From: JAXDLK01 sp034666665
GTDB lineage: Bacteria > Desulfobacterota > Binatia > JACPRU01
Length of the DNA: 6,704 bases
Direction: 5' to 3'
Assembly (NCBI GenBank): GCA_034666665.1
Contig: JAXDLK010000003.1
Span: 1 to 6,704, forward strand
Part shown: positions 1 through 6,688 of the stretch, piece by piece
Position numbering within the stretch: position 1 is the stretch's first letter
Layout of the letters: each line of letters starts with the position of its first letter
Position numbers and translations under genes: made by a program
Notes under the pieces: generated by a model
The model's input: only the letters and a program-made list of their open reading frames with translations
The model's database searches: none
Told to the model about the DNA's origin: nothing

Positions 1-173
1 CCGTAGACCTTCTTCACCGCCTCGTCGAAGACGTGCACCGACGCGCGCCAGATGTCCGGCCCCGTGCCGTCGCCCTCGATGAAGGGAACGATCGGCCGGT
101 CCGGCACCACGAGCGTACCGTCGCGGATGTGAATCTTCTCGCCGGGCGGGACCTTCGCGTGCTCGTACGACAT
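1..173 (-). CDS. icd: Isocitrate dehydrogenase (NADP-type), N-terminal 57 residues, cut by window edge
   Basis: The gene reads leftwards out of the window, so only the first 57 codons are present. The protein begins MSYEHAKVPPGEKIHIRDG, and residues 26-42 read PDRPIVPFIEGDGTGPD. This matches the N-terminus of bacterial NADP-dependent isocitrate dehydrogenase (in E. coli Icd, ENPIIPYIEGDGIGVD at the same place). The family converts isocitrate to 2-oxoglutarate and CO2 in the cytosolic TCA cycle. IEGDGTGPDI is the conserved first-domain loop of the isocitrate/isopropylmalate dehydrogenase superfamily. The spacing and the 'PIVPFIEGDG' wording favour Icd over LeuB. The ATG at 171-173 is supported by a GGGAGG Shine-Dalgarno 5 nt upstream. 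The substrate-binding and cofactor-choosing residues lie outside the window, so NADP preference is inferred from the N-terminal similarity only. A PilZ gene lies 158 bp upstream on the same strand. Confidence 0.9.
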   Translation of the reverse strand, partial: MSYEHAKVPPGEKIHIRDGTLVVPDRPIVPFIEGDGTGPDIWRASVHVFDEAVKKVY

Positions 174-178
174 GGCTT

Positions 179-184
179 CCTCCC
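179..184 (-). promoter_or_regulatory. Ribosome binding site of icd
   Basis: On the minus strand GGGAGG sits 5 nt before the ATG at 173, which fixes the icd start. It is one of the clearer Shine-Dalgarno sequences in the window. Confidence 0.7.
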
Positions 185-197
185 GAGGGAACCCGAA

Positions 198-226
198 CCT
201 CTATCGTTCCGCCGGCATGGTCGCAA
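198..226 (-). promoter_or_regulatory. Possible weak sigma70-like promoter of icd
   Basis: On the minus strand TTGCGA (221-226, 4 of 6 to consensus) is followed after 17 nt by TAGAGG (198-203, 3 of 6). It would start transcription about 20 nt before the icd start codon. The match is weak and GC-rich genomes give many such hits. It is listed because icd needs a promoter or read-through from the PilZ gene, and this is the best candidate in the 158-bp gap. Confidence 0.2.
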
Positions 227-331
227 CCGAGGGCGCTGAGCGCCCGACGGTCGCGCCGGATCGCGCGAGCCAGCCGCCGGTTGCCTGCTGTCGCCAGCGC
301 CTCGATGGGCGGAAAGCGCGAGCGAAGCGGC

Positions 332-727
332 TCAGCCGAGCTTCAGGTTCTTCTCGATCAGCGTCCAGTCCTGCGCGTTCCACCCTCGCGGCAGCAGGAT
401 CCCGGCGCGGATCGCGACTTCGCCCTCGTCGCCGAGAAGACCCCACCACGTCACCTGGCCGTGCGCGCTGACGGAGCCTTCGGGAAGTCGGAGCCATACG
501 TCGACGGGATCCCGATCCTCGACCAGCCGCTGCAGCAGCGAGTCACGCGCTGCGACATCGCTACGGCCGAGCTTCACCGCCATGCCGAACTCGGAGACGT
601 CGAGCGTCTCCCCTTCGATCGCGTCACTCGGCCGGTCTTTCGGCGCCATGCGGAACGGGACGCCCAGTGAACGCCGCTCGAAGCGACGCTGCTCGTCGGT
701 CGGCTCGCCTGGTGTTTTGCGCGTCAA
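332..727 (-). CDS. PilZ domain protein, probable c-di-GMP receptor
   Basis: This is a single-domain protein of about 131 residues. With the TTG start at 725-727, the N-terminal arm carries RRFERR (residues 14-19), the RxxxR half of the PilZ c-di-GMP site. DVSEFG at 43-48 is the (D/N)xSxxG half. The rest is beta-rich and ends in an amphipathic stretch (WTLIEKNLKLG), as expected for a stand-alone PilZ barrel plus C-terminal helix. Both ligand-binding motifs are intact, so c-di-GMP binding is likely, but the effector target is unknown. The frame stays open to a TTG at 785-787. I prefer 727 because the extra 20 residues look non-coding and a possible promoter lies there. The ATG at 647-649 would remove the RxxxR motif. 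The gene diverges from the sigma-54 regulator and lies upstream of icd on the same strand. Confidence 0.82.
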   Translation of the reverse strand: MTRKTPGEPTDEQRRFERRSLGVPFRMAPKDRPSDAIEGETLDVSEFGMAVKLGRSDVAARDSLLQRLVEDRDPVDVWLRLPEGSVSAHGQVTWWGLLGDEGEVAIRAGILLPRGWNAQDWTLIEKNLKLG

Positions 728-759
728 CGCCGTAAACCTCGTCGATCGGGAGGCGCGGC

Positions 760-787
760 ACTGTACCGCACCGCTCGGGCTTCGCAA
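760..787 (-). promoter_or_regulatory. Possible sigma70-like promoter of the PilZ gene
   Basis: On the minus strand TTGCGA (782-787) and TACAGT (760-765) are separated by 16 nt, each with 4 of 6 consensus matches. Transcription would begin near 753, about 26 nt before the TTG at 727. The -35 box touches the ATG (788-790) of the divergent regulator, so the two genes would share a very short control region. This is inference from a weak motif match. Confidence 0.3.
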
Positions 788-2131
788 ATGGCCAAGATCC
801 TACTGATCGAAGACGAGGAGAACGCCCGTATCACCCTCCAGGAGGGGCTTTCCGGACCACACGACGTTCGCGTGGCGGCGAGCGGCGAGGAAGGAGTCGA
901 AGCCGCCGCGGGCGATTCGTTCGAGCTCGCCGTCGTCGATCTCCGCCTGGGCGGCATCTCGGGGATCGAGGTGATTCGCCGCCTCCGCCGCATGGATCCA
1001 GCCTTCGAGGTGATCGTCATCACCGGCCAACCGAGCGTGGAAAGCGCCGTCGAGGCGATGAAGGAAGGCGCTTTCGACTACATTTCCAAGCCCGTCAAGC
1101 TGGACGAACTCCGGCTCAGGGTCACGAACGCGCTCGAGCGCCGAGAGCTCCGCTCGACCGTGCACCGCCTGCAGAAGGACCTGCAGAACCGCTACGGGTT
1201 CCATCGCGTCGTCGGCCAGAGCGCGCGGATGCAGGAGATCTGCAACACGCTGGTGAAGATCGCGGCCTCCGACTCGACGGTGCTGCTGCACGGCGAGACC
1301 GGCTCCGGGAAGGGCCTGATGGCTCGAGCGCTTCACCACAACTCCCCGCGGCGCGACCGCTCGTTCGTGGAGATCAACTGCGCCGGCCTGCCCGAGCCGC
1401 TGCTCGAATCGGAGCTCTTCGGACATTCCCGGGGCGCCTTCACCGATGCGAAGGTCGCGCGCAAGGGACTGATCGAGGAGGCGAACGACGGCACGTTCTT
1501 CCTCGACGAGATCGGCGACGCGAGCCTGGCGATCCAGGCGAAGCTCTTGAAGGTGCTCGAGGACGGACAGCTCCGGCGCGTCGGTGAAAACGCGCCGCGA
1601 CCGGTGAACGTGCGTTTCGTCGCCGCGACGAACAAGGATCTCGAGAAGGAAGTGGAGAAGGGGAATTTCCGCCAGGACCTCTACTTCCGGATCCGCGTCG
1701 TCGGCGTGACGCTGCCGCCGCTCCGCGAACGGGTCGACGACATCCCGCTGCTCGCGCAGCATTTCCTGACGGAGCTCTCCGCGCGCGCGGGCAAGGCGGT
1801 CCGCGAGCTCTCCCCCGCCGCCCTCGAGCTCCTGGCCCATTACTCGTGGCCAGGGAACATCCGCGAGCTCAGGAACGTTCTCGAGCATGCGATCATCATG
1901 GCGGAGGGCGATGCGATCCAGGAAAGCGATCTTCCCGCGTTCCTGCGGGGATCGCGCAACGGCAAGAGCGGCGCGCTCGATTTCGGCGAGATCTCGCTCG
2001 GCGAGCTCGAGCGGCGGCACATCCAGCGCCTGCTCGAGACGAAGTCCGATCTCGGCACCGTCGCGCGGATCCTCGGCATCGGGCGAACGACGCTGTGGCG
2101 CAAGATGAAGGAGTACGGGCTCACGAAATGA
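788..2131 (+). CDS. Sigma-54-dependent response regulator, NtrC family (REC-AAA+-Fis HTH)
   Basis: This complete 447-residue activator has three domains. The receiver (about 3-118) has the acidic pair E8/D9, phospho-acceptor D51, T79 and K101. The AAA+ sigma-54 interaction domain (about 141-370) has Walker A GETGSGKG (169-176), the L1 loop GAFTDA (216-221; canonical GAFTGA), Walker B FFLDEIG (237-243), FRQDLYFR with arginine-finger-type residues (294-301), LPPLRER (309-315) and sensor II WPGNIRELRN (354-363). The Fis-type HTH (about 403-445) contains TVARILGIGRTTLWRKMKEYGL. When phosphorylated, such proteins bind upstream DNA and use ATP to open sigma-54 promoters. The start fits the usual receiver opening MAKILLIEDEE, although no strong Shine-Dalgarno precedes it. 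No full-length histidine kinase is adjacent. Instead the stop overlaps the start of a 75-residue DHp-like gene. The target operon is unknown, and I see no clear sigma-54 promoter in the window. Confidence 0.95.
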   Translation: MAKILLIEDEENARITLQEGLSGPHDVRVAASGEEGVEAAAGDSFELAVVDLRLGGISGIEVIRRLRRMDPAFEVIVITGQPSVESAVEAMKEGAFDYISKPVKLDELRLRVTNALERRELRSTVHRLQKDLQNRYGFHRVVGQSARMQEICNTLVKIAASDSTVLLHGETGSGKGLMARALHHNSPRRDRSFVEINCAGLPEPLLESELFGHSRGAFTDAKVARKGLIEEANDGTFFLDEIGDASLAIQAKLLKVLEDGQLRRVGENAPRPVNVRFVAATNKDLEKEVEKGNFRQDLYFRIRVVGVTLPPLRERVDDIPLLAQHFLTELSARAGKAVRELSPAALELLAHYSWPGNIRELRNVLEHAIIMAEGDAIQESDLPAFLRGSRNGKSGALDFGEISLGELERRHIQRLLETKSDLGTVARILGIGRTTLWRKMKEYGLTK

Positions 2132-2355
2132 GCAGCGCGGACGGACGCTTCCTCACCGATGACGAGCGCCGGAACCTGACCCACGAGCTCCGGAACTCGC
2201 TCGGGGCGATGCTGAGCGCCACCGAGATCCTCGAGCGCCGCTACCAGCCGGAGGCGCGTGAAGCGCGCCTCTTTCGAGTGATCTTCGAGGAGATCACCCG
2301 CATGCGCGGGCTGATCGAGAACGAGCTCGGAACGCGCCGCGACGGCAAAGGCTGA
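2128..2355 (+). CDS. Stand-alone DHp/HisKA-like mini-protein lacking an ATPase domain
   Basis: This 75-residue protein overlaps the preceding regulator by ATGA (2128-2131). AAGGAG at 2108-2113 lies 14 nt upstream, so translational coupling is likely. Residues 17-33 (LTHELRNSLGAMLSATE) read as the first DHp helix with an H-box: H19, followed by E20 and N23, which match the ExxN/T phosphatase signature of HisKA kinases. Residues 45-66 (ARLFRVIFEEITRMRGLIEN) look like the second helix. No N, G1 or G2 boxes follow, because the protein ends at once and the next, convergent gene starts 47 bp later. It therefore cannot bind ATP in cis. It could accept phosphate from another kinase, dephosphorylate the neighbouring receiver, or titrate kinase dimers. 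Alternatively it is the remnant of a truncated kinase. The fold call is from the motif only. Confidence 0.75.
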   Translation: MSSADGRFLTDDERRNLTHELRNSLGAMLSATEILERRYQPEAREARLFRVIFEEITRMRGLIENELGTRRDGKG

Positions 2356-2402
2356 GCGGAGGACGCCGGAGAGTCTCGGTCGCGCCCGCCCGAGCGCCGC
2401 CG

Positions 2403-3620
2403 TCAGTGCGACGGTCCGCGCTGCGCCTGCTCTCGCTGCGACATCATCTTGCGCGCCTGCGCCGCGATCGTGCTCGGCACGTTCTTGCTCCGCGAGAGGT
2501 TCTTCAGATCCCGCTCCGCGAGACCCGGCATCAGCCGGAGCGAATCACCGAGCGCGGTCTTCGCGTTCTCGACCAACGCCAGCCGGATCGCGTAGCTCTT
2601 CAGCCACTCCTTGCTGTCGGCGATCAGGCGCAGCACTTCCTTTTCGGTGTTGCGGTCCTTCGCGAGCATCAAGATCTCGTCCTCGGTGATCCGTGCGTTC
2701 TGTAGCACCATGCGCTGGATCAGCTTGTTCGTGTCGCGGATCAGGATCTGGCGGGCATCCTTGTTGCCCTTCATCGCGAGCTTGACCTTCTGCGGCACGC
2801 TCATGTTCTTGATGCGCGCGTAGAGGCTCTTCGCTTCCTCCGAGATCTCCCTCGCGGCCGCATCGTTGGTGAAGTCGTCGGGGACGTCGATGGTGTCCGT
2901 CCCCTGCCGGATCGCCTCCGCGATCGCATTCACCTCGCGCTCGGCATCGACCGGATCGACCGGCAGCTCCGCGGCCTCGCCACGCTTCTCCGCCGCCGGC
3001 GCCGCTTGAGGAGAACGTTCGGCGTCGCGACTCCTCGCTTCGCGTTCGTGTCCTCGTGCGGCACGCTCGCGCTCGTGCGCCGTGGCGAAGCTCCGGGTCT
3101 CGTTCAGCGGAGCCCGCGGGTTCGCGAGCAAGGCCGTGCGGATCGCATAGTGCGTCGCCCACTCGCGCTTGTCGGCGATCATTCGCAGGACTTCGGCGGG
3201 CGCCGTCCGGTCCCGGGCGACCGCCAGCACCTCCTGGTCCGTCACGCGTGGGTTCTGCAGCACCATCTTCCGGACCATCGGATTCGGATCGTGAAGCAAG
3301 ATGGTCCGCGCGTCCTTGTTGCCCTTGAGCGCCGCCTTGATACGCTGCCCGACGGTCATCTCTTGGACCATGTCGATGAGCTCGCGGCTCGGTGCAACCT
3401 CGCTCCCGCCCGCGAAGCGAGCGACCTCGGGCTCGTGCGGTGGGGACGGTGCCGCGAACGGGCGCTCGGACGATGCGGCGGGCGGCGGCGCGGCGGCGTC
3501 CCCCGCCTCGCTCTCTTCCGCGATCAGGTTCGCGGGAATCTCGATCGCGTCCTTGCCTTCGAGAACGGCTTCCGCGATCGCCTCGACTTCTTGCTCGACC
3601 TGGGTCGGTTCGTCCGCCAA
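2403..3620 (-). CDS. Duplicated helical-repeat protein of unknown function (KGNKDAR module x2)
   Basis: This is a 405-residue soluble-looking protein with no signal peptide or membrane segment. It consists of two copies of one module joined by a charged Ala/Glu/Arg-rich linker (about 173-225). Each module has a short EVxAIAEAI...G.D.I..P segment (10-32 and 228-250). A variable spacer follows, then an 80-residue alpha-helical block opening K.GNKDAR (93-172 and 278-357). Only the second copy continues into a C-terminal segment (358-393: SLRLMPGLAERDLKNLSRSKN and on). Repeated 'NP/NA...EVL..IA' elements resemble HEAT or leucine-rich-repeat-variant helical pairs, which suggests a scaffold or protein-binding role. 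I recall single-copy relatives as conserved deltaproteobacterial hypothetical proteins of unknown function. The TTG start at 3618-3620 is supported by GGAGG 7 nt upstream. It is also required because residues 10-32 are homologous to 228-250. The stop faces the DHp gene. Confidence 0.88.
   Translation of the reverse strand: MADEPTQVEQEVEAIAEAVLEGKDAIEIPANLIAEESEAGDAAAPPPAASSERPFAAPSPPHEPEVARFAGGSEVAPSRELIDMVQEMTVGQRIKAALKGNKDARTILLHDPNPMVRKMVLQNPRVTDQEVLAVARDRTAPAEVLRMIADKREWATHYAIRTALLANPRAPLNETRSFATAHERERAARGHEREARSRDAERSPQAAPAAEKRGEAAELPVDPVDAEREVNAIAEAIRQGTDTIDVPDDFTNDAAAREISEEAKSLYARIKNMSVPQKVKLAMKGNKDARQILIRDTNKLIQRMVLQNARITEDEILMLAKDRNTEKEVLRLIADSKEWLKSYAIRLALVENAKTALGDSLRLMPGLAERDLKNLSRSKNVPSTIAAQARKMMSQREQAQRGPSH
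2550..2789 (-). repeat. Intragenic repeat, module copy 2 (helical block)
   Basis: Encodes residues 278-357 of the duplicated helical-repeat protein. Aligned without gaps to residues 93-172, I count 42 of 80 identical residues by hand. The best-preserved stretches are KGNKDAR, RMVLQN/KMVLQN and EVLR-IAD. At DNA level a short run around the GNK codons (tccttgttgccctt on the plus strand) is identical in both copies. The third positions differ elsewhere, so the duplication is old. Confidence 0.85.
3105..3344 (-). repeat. Intragenic repeat, module copy 1 (helical block)
   Basis: Encodes residues 93-172, the first copy of the helical block paired with 2550-2789. Copy 1 has more prolines (DPNP, QNP, ANPRAP) where copy 2 has T, K or A. 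It also lacks the C-terminal extension found after copy 2, so the copies have diverged unequally. Confidence 0.85.
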
Positions 3621-3627
3621 AAAATCT

Positions 3628-3632
3628 CCTCC
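3628..3632 (-). promoter_or_regulatory. Ribosome binding site before the TTG start of the helical-repeat gene
   Basis: On the minus strand GGAGG lies 7 nt before TTG at 3618-3620, with an A/T-rich spacer (agatttt). The next in-frame ATG is far inside the protein and would delete the first repeat, so this site decides the start. Confidence 0.7.
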
Positions 3633-3641
3633 GCTCGGTCG

Positions 3642-3670
3642 ACTATAGCCGACGTGCGCGCGCGGGCGAA
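3642..3670 (-). promoter_or_regulatory. Probable promoter of the helical-repeat gene
   Basis: On the minus strand TATAGT (3642-3647, 5 of 6 to the -10 consensus) follows TTCGCC (3665-3670, 3 of 6 to -35) with a 17-nt spacer. The predicted start near 3635 leaves a leader of about 15 nt that contains the GGAGG site. The -10 is conspicuous in such a GC-rich intergenic region. It suggests that this gene can be transcribed separately from the EF-G-like gene upstream. Confidence 0.4.
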
Positions 3671-3698
3671 TTTCCCGCGGGAGGAGTCGAGAGAAAGA

Positions 3699-5813
3699 TC
3701 AGGCCTTGGCGCCTTCCTTGTGCGCCTTCGCGGCCTTTGCGGCGTCGACGATCTTTTCGGTCAAGTGCGCGGGCACCTCTTCGTAGTGAGAGAACTCCAC
3801 GGTGAACGTTCCCCGGCCGCTGGTCATGCTGCGCAGATCCGGTGCGTATCGCAGCACTTGGGCCATGGGCACCAGCGCCTGAATCACCTCCTCGCCCTCC
3901 TTCGGCTCGACGCCGGAGACCTTGCCGCGCCGGCTGTTGAGATCGCCGATGACGTCGCCCATCGACTCGGCGGGAGTCGTCACCGTGAGCTTCATCACCG
4001 GCTCCAGCAGGATCGGCTTCGCCTTGTCGAGGGCGGCTTTGAAGCCCATGGATCCGGCGATCTTGAAGGCCATCTCGGACGAATCGACGGCGTGGAACGA
4101 GCCGTCGTAGAGCGTCACGCGCACGTCCTGCATCGGATAGCCGGCGAGGAATCCTTCCTGCATCGTATCGCGAACGCCCTTCTCCACCGCCGGGATGTAC
4201 TGGCGCGGGATGACGCCGCCGACGATCTTGTCGACGAACTCGAAACCCTTGCCCCGGGAGAGAGGCTCGATCTCGATCCAGGTATCGCCGTACTGTCCGC
4301 GGCCCCCGGACTGCTTCTTGTACTTCCCTTGCGCGTTCGCCTTGCCCTTGATCGTCTCGCGGTAGGGAATCTTCGGCGCCTTCAAGTCGACCTCGACGCC
4401 GAACTTGCGCTTCAGGCGCTCGACGACGATCTCGACGTGGAGCTGTCCCGCACCGGAGAGGATGATCTCGTGCGTCTGCGGGTCGCGATGCGTCCTCAGT
4501 CCCAGGTCCTCTTCCAGCAGCCGCACCAGTGCCTGGTTTGCCTTCTCCTCGTCCCCCTTGGTCTTGGGCTCGATCGCGAAGGAGATCGACGGCGGCGCTT
4601 CGGGCAGCGGCGGGTACACGATCGGCTGCTTCTCGTCGGCGAGCGTGTCGCCGGAGAGCGTATCCTTGAGCTTCGCGGTGGCGGCGATCTCGCCGGCAAC
4701 GGCTTCGCTCATCGGGTGGTGCTTCTTGCCGTCGAGTCGAAGCACTTGGCCGATCCGCTCCTTGGTATCGCGCGAGGCGTTCGCCACCGTGGAGTCGGCC
4801 CGGATCGTTCCCGAGAAGATCCGGAAGATCGACAGCTTCCCGGCGAACGGGTCGATGAGCGTCTTGAACACGAGGGCGGAGAACGGCGCCGCGGGATCGG
4901 GCGGCCGTTCCGCGTCCTCCCCCGTCTTCGGATCGAAGCCGCGGCGAGGACCGGCATCGACGGGCGAGCCGAGACAGTCGACGATCGCGTCGAGGAGCGC
5001 GTGAACGCCGATCATCCGGGCGGAAGAGCCGCAGAGCACCGGCAGAAACTTCCGGGCGAGGGTGCCGGCGCGCAGTCCCTCGCGAAGGTCGTCCTCTCCG
5101 AGCTCCCCGGTCTCGAGGTACTTCTCGATCAGCTCGTCGCTCGACTCGGCGACGGTCTCGATCAGCCGCTCGCGCGCGGCTTTCGCCTCCTGGGCGAGAT
5201 CCGCCGAGATCGGCTCGGTCTTGAATTGGCCGGTGGCGCCGGAAAACACCACCGCCTGCGAATGCAGCAGATCGACGAATCCCCGGAGTCCTCCTTCCTC
5301 CGCGCTCCGGGCGCCGCCGATCGGTAACGTCAGCAACACCGGGTTCACGCCCAGGACCTGCCGGAGACGCTCGAGCAGCCCGTCCAGATCCGCCTCCTCG
5401 CGATCGAGGTTCGAGACGAACCCGAGGCAGCCGATCCCTTCTTCACCCGCCCAGCGCCACACGCGTTCGGTCTCGACCTTGATCTGCGCGCCCGGCGGCA
5501 GCAGCAACACTCCGCCGTCGACGACGCGGAGGGCGTCGCGCGTCTCCGCGAGAAAGTTCGCGTACCCCGGCGTGTCGAGCAAGGTGATCTCGTGCTTCCT
5601 CCACGGAACCGTCGCGAGCGCCGTCGAGAGGCTCACCTGGTGGTGAATTTCCTCCGGCTCGAAATCGAACGCGGAAGACCCGTCGCTCGTATGTCCGAGC
5701 CGGGCCGCGGCGCCGCTGGCGAACAGCAGCCCGTCGGCGAGCGACGTCTTCCCAACGCCTCCCTGCCCGAAGATCGCCACGTTGCGGATCTTGGATCCGT
5801 CCTCTACCGGCAT
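3699..5813 (-). CDS. Elongation factor G-like GTPase (EF-G2-type paralogue)
   Basis: The 704 residues cover all five EF-G domains. The G domain has G1 GQGGVGKT (16-23), a switch I region DFEPEEIHHQVSLSTA (50-65) without the usual RGITIT, G3 DTPGY (80-84; canonical EF-G has DTPGH), a G4 position reading SNLD (134-137; canonical NKLD) and G5 CGSSA (261-265). Domain II is about 308-400, III 405-480, IV 482-600 and V 601-685. Domain IV keeps GGRGQYGD (503-510) and the tip loop GSFHAVDSSEMAFK (571-584), whose His is conserved in translocating EF-Gs. The changed GTPase motifs place it with EF-G-like/EF-G2 paralogues rather than housekeeping FusA. Ribosome binding is likely, but translocase activity is uncertain. 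A Lys/Ala-rich tail (691-704) ends the protein. The ATG at 5811-5813 has GGAGG 8 nt upstream. coaX lies 69 bp upstream. Confidence 0.93.
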   Translation of the reverse strand: MPVEDGSKIRNVAIFGQGGVGKTSLADGLLFASGAAARLGHTSDGSSAFDFEPEEIHHQVSLSTALATVPWRKHEITLLDTPGYANFLAETRDALRVVDGGVLLLPPGAQIKVETERVWRWAGEEGIGCLGFVSNLDREEADLDGLLERLRQVLGVNPVLLTLPIGGARSAEEGGLRGFVDLLHSQAVVFSGATGQFKTEPISADLAQEAKAARERLIETVAESSDELIEKYLETGELGEDDLREGLRAGTLARKFLPVLCGSSARMIGVHALLDAIVDCLGSPVDAGPRRGFDPKTGEDAERPPDPAAPFSALVFKTLIDPFAGKLSIFRIFSGTIRADSTVANASRDTKERIGQVLRLDGKKHHPMSEAVAGEIAATAKLKDTLSGDTLADEKQPIVYPPLPEAPPSISFAIEPKTKGDEEKANQALVRLLEEDLGLRTHRDPQTHEIILSGAGQLHVEIVVERLKRKFGVEVDLKAPKIPYRETIKGKANAQGKYKKQSGGRGQYGDTWIEIEPLSRGKGFEFVDKIVGGVIPRQYIPAVEKGVRDTMQEGFLAGYPMQDVRVTLYDGSFHAVDSSEMAFKIAGSMGFKAALDKAKPILLEPVMKLTVTTPAESMGDVIGDLNSRRGKVSGVEPKEGEEVIQALVPMAQVLRYAPDLRSMTSGRGTFTVEFSHYEEVPAHLTEKIVDAAKAAKAHKEGAKA

Positions 5814-5821
5814 CGATCGTT

Positions 5822-5826
5822 CCTCC
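5822..5826 (-). promoter_or_regulatory. Ribosome binding site of the EF-G-like gene
   Basis: On the minus strand GGAGG sits 8 nt before the ATG at 5811-5813, which supports that start in the 69-bp gap after coaX. Confidence 0.65.
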
Positions 5827-5882
5827 CAGCGGCCGTCCTCCGGGCGGCGCGCGCGGCGCCGACGGCGTTCGCGGTCATCCCG

Positions 5883-6644
<762 letters not shown>

Positions 6645-6660
6645 TCCGCGTATCCGCGCG

Positions 6661-6688
6661 AACGGAGGACCTGCTCTAGCAGGCCGTT
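6661..6688. repeat. Interrupted inverted repeat upstream of coaX
   Basis: AACGG (6661-6665) pairs with CCGTT (6684-6688), and CCTGC (6670-6674) pairs with GCAGG (6679-6683) around a TCTA loop. An unpaired AGGA lies on one side. It overlaps a second palindrome, GTTCCGGAAC (6686-6695). The structure sits 17-44 bp before the coaX start. It could be an operator, a leader hairpin, or the terminator stem of an upstream gene. No T-run follows, so a standard terminator is not supported. Confidence 0.35.

Noticed and set aside
231..245. Perfect hairpin GGGCGC-TGA-GCGCCC between the PilZ gene and icd, a possible terminator
   Set aside because: The stem is only 6 bp and no T-run follows on either strand. 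In a GC-rich intergenic region this is weak evidence for termination.
757..770. A GG...GC pair resembling a sigma-54 -24/-12 promoter before the regulator (GGCACTGTACCGCA)
   Set aside because: The GG and GC are separated by 9 bases instead of the required 10, and the TTGC box is not matched.
800..2020. A 406-codon open frame on the minus strand opposite the sigma-54 regulator
   Set aside because: It lies wholly antisense to a gene with intact receiver, AAA+ and HTH motifs. Its composition is typical of a GC-driven shadow frame.
1846..2127. Upstream extension of the DHp-like frame to an ATG at 1846
   Set aside because: The added 94 residues overlap the regulator's coding end out of frame and are Arg/Ala-rich with no motif. 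The ATG at 2128 with the ATGA overlap is the natural start.
2400..2414. Hairpin CCGTC-AGTGC-GACGG at the convergent ends of the DHp and repeat-protein genes
   Set aside because: The stem is 5 bp, it overlaps the stop codon of the repeat-protein gene and it has no T-run. It is not convincing as a bidirectional terminator.
3661..3679. Inverted repeat CGCGGG-CGAATTT-CCCGCG after the EF-G-like gene
   Set aside because: A 6-bp stem without a following T-run in the direction of transcription. It overlaps the putative -35 of the next gene, so neither a terminator nor an operator can be claimed.
3006..5327. A 773-codon open frame on the plus strand opposite the repeat-protein and EF-G-like genes
   Set aside because: It is antisense to two clearly homologous genes. 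It is rich in Arg, Leu, Asp and His with no recognisable motif, and is explained by high third-position GC leaving few stops on the opposite strand.
5840..5870. GC-only hairpins in the coaX to EF-G gap (such as GGCGC-GCGCG-GCGCC)
   Set aside because: Low-complexity G/C repeats readily form such pairs by chance, and no T-run is present.
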